A DNA stretch of 5,556 bases from an uncultured Clostridia bacterium (GTDB taxonomy: Bacteria > Bacillota > Clostridia > Christensenellales > Borkfalkiaceae). The stretch spans positions 1-5,556 of the forward strand of contig CANREX010000100.1 in assembly GCA_947629735.1 (NCBI GenBank). The letters run 5' to 3'. Both the position numbers and the translations under genes were made by a program. Each line of letters opens with the position of its first letter. The stretch's first letter is position 1. Below the pieces are notes generated by a model, which saw only the letters and a program-made list of their open reading frames with translations, searched no databases and was not told the origin of the DNA. Of the stretch, positions 4,749 through 5,556 are shown in pieces.

Positions 4749-5556
4749 TGTTTTGCCTCCTTTAATATAGTGAAAGAGCCGCAAACGGCTATTATATCGC
4801 CGTCCGCCTCGCCCAGCGCGCCTTGCACGTCCGCGCATATGCGCACGTCTTTACAGCCCGCCTGCAAAAATGCGGAAGAAATTTGCTCCGCCCCCATCGC
4901 GCGATAGCTGTGCGGGGAAAACGCCAGAACTTTTTCAAACTCTTTGGATATTCCGCGCGCGACTTGCCCGACGTCTTTATCCGAAAGACAGCCGAAAACG
5001 AGGGATTTCCTCCCTTCCATTCCCCTTAAAACGTCTAAAAGGGGCGCAAACGCCGCGGGATTGTGCGCGCCGTCGAGGATATACGTCCTGCCGCCCGCCT
5101 TTAAAATTTCGCACCTGCCTTTGAGTTTTGTGAGCACGAGACCCGCTTCCGCGCGGCAACCGCCTATTCCGAGCGCGCCCGCCGCGTCTATCGCCGTGGC
5201 GGCGTTGTAACACTGCGCGTCGCCGCAAAGTCCGATAAAATACCGCCCGCCCTTATAGGTAAATTCCGAGCCCTTAGCCGAGCGCGAGACGATTTCCAGC
5301 CCGTCGCCCGCAAAACTTTGAGTGTAGCGGCTGAGAAATTTTCTGCCGCTCTCGCTTTGCAATGCGCTGACGACTACGGGGCAGTCCTTTATTATCCCCG
5401 CCTTTTTTTCGCAGATTTCCTCTATCGTATCGCCCAAAATCGCGGTGTGTTCCAATGAGACGGACGTTATCACCGCGAGGGATTTGCGCTTTATAGCGTT
5501 GGTGGCGTCGTCCCGCCCGCCGAGCCCGCACTCCACTACCGCGTATTCGCACCCGC
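4727..5556 (-). CDS. folC: Dihydrofolate synthase / folylpolyglutamate synthase, C-terminal part
   Basis: The C-terminal 276 or so residues of a Mur-ligase-like FolC; the N terminus with the ATP P-loop lies beyond the right edge. FolC adds the first glutamate to dihydropteroate and further glutamates to reduced folates, using ATP. From the edge the peptide reads GCEYAVVECGLGGRDDATN, matching the family's EVGLGGRLDATN motif. Counting from the Val of VECGL (5536) as residue 1, it continues with LEHTAILGDTIEEI (28-41), KAGIIK (45-50, holding the family's carbamylated-lysine position), YNAATAI (110-116), LKGRCEI (138-144), the C-terminal-domain DGAHNP (155-160) and a terminal VCGSFTILKEA (251-261). 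The codon at 5536 is GTG but is internal, since the conserved motif continues upstream of it. The gene heads a folC-folE-folP-folBK order like the pneumococcal sulB-sulC region. Whether it has both synthase activities cannot be told from this part. Confidence 0.94.
   Translation of the reverse strand, partial: GCEYAVVECGLGGRDDATNAIKRKSLAVITSVSLEHTAILGDTIEEICEKKAGIIKDCPVVVSALQSESGRKFLSRYTQSFAGDGLEIVSRSAKGSEFTYKGGRYFIGLCGDAQCYNAATAIDAAGALGIGGCRAEAGLVLTKLKGRCEILKAGGRTYILDGAHNPAAFAPLLDVLRGMEGRKSLVFGCLSDKDVGQVARGISKEFEKVLAFSPHSYRAMGAEQISSAFLQAGCKDVRICADVQGALGEADGDIIAVCGSFTILKEAKQWIEKRQ
4756..4763 (-). promoter_or_regulatory. Ribosome binding site of folE, inside folC
   Basis: AAAGGAGG 7 nt upstream of the ATG at 4748 decides the folE start against longer upstream in-frame codons. 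It lies within the last codons of folC, indicating coupled expression. Confidence 0.88.

Noticed and set aside
4749..4838. N-terminal 30-codon extension of folE
   Set aside because: The extension is a low-complexity Arg-rich reading of the folC 3' end, and the strong AAAGGAGG is correctly spaced only for the ATG at 4748.
5534..5536. GTG as a start for folC
   Set aside because: The conserved EVGLGGR-type motif continues upstream in frame (CEYAV), so this is an internal valine of a gene that extends past the window edge.

Overview
The window is an ordinary bacterial housekeeping region in which every convincing gene lies on the minus strand. Gene content and order suggest a Firmicute, most likely a Clostridia-like gut lineage: a folC-folE-folP-folB/K cluster resembling the streptococcal sulfonamide-target (sul) operon, maf directly before an MreB-like gene, a Ppx/GppA protein carrying a C-terminal HD domain, and strong AAAGGAG-type ribosome binding sites. 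Coding DNA is moderately GC-rich and the spacers are AT-rich. The taxonomic guess is inference.

Read in the direction of transcription (high to low coordinates), the first block is folate synthesis. It holds the 3' two thirds of folC (entering at the right edge), folE overlapping folC by 22 nt, a 106-nt spacer with a 10-bp inverted repeat and a possible weak promoter, folP, and then a fused folB-folK gene 3 nt after folP. Together these supply GTP cyclohydrolase I, dihydroneopterin aldolase, HPPK, dihydropteroate synthase and dihydrofolate/folylpolyglutamate synthase. That covers GTP to polyglutamylated folate except the dihydroneopterin triphosphate dephosphorylation step and dihydrofolate reductase, neither of which is in the window.

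The spacer at 2262-2515 holds a probable terminator for the folate block, a good promoter with an extended -10 inside a GGTGA-N6-TCACC palindrome, and a leader of about 120 nt with an imperfect hairpin. It precedes ppx (Ppx/GppA + HD, 504 aa), which ends in a clear Rho-independent terminator.

The last block is maf (house-cleaning nucleotide pyrophosphatase) followed, with a 20-nt overlap, by the first 48 codons of an actin-like MreB-family gene running off the left edge. The maf start has no obvious ribosome binding site, and a promoter-like pair overlaps the ppx terminator.

I found no mobile element, CRISPR, tRNA/rRNA or defence gene, and no convincing undescribed system. The points most worth checking are the atypical nucleotide-binding motif of the MreB-like protein, the possible leaderless maf promoter in the terminator, and the palindromic ppx promoter.
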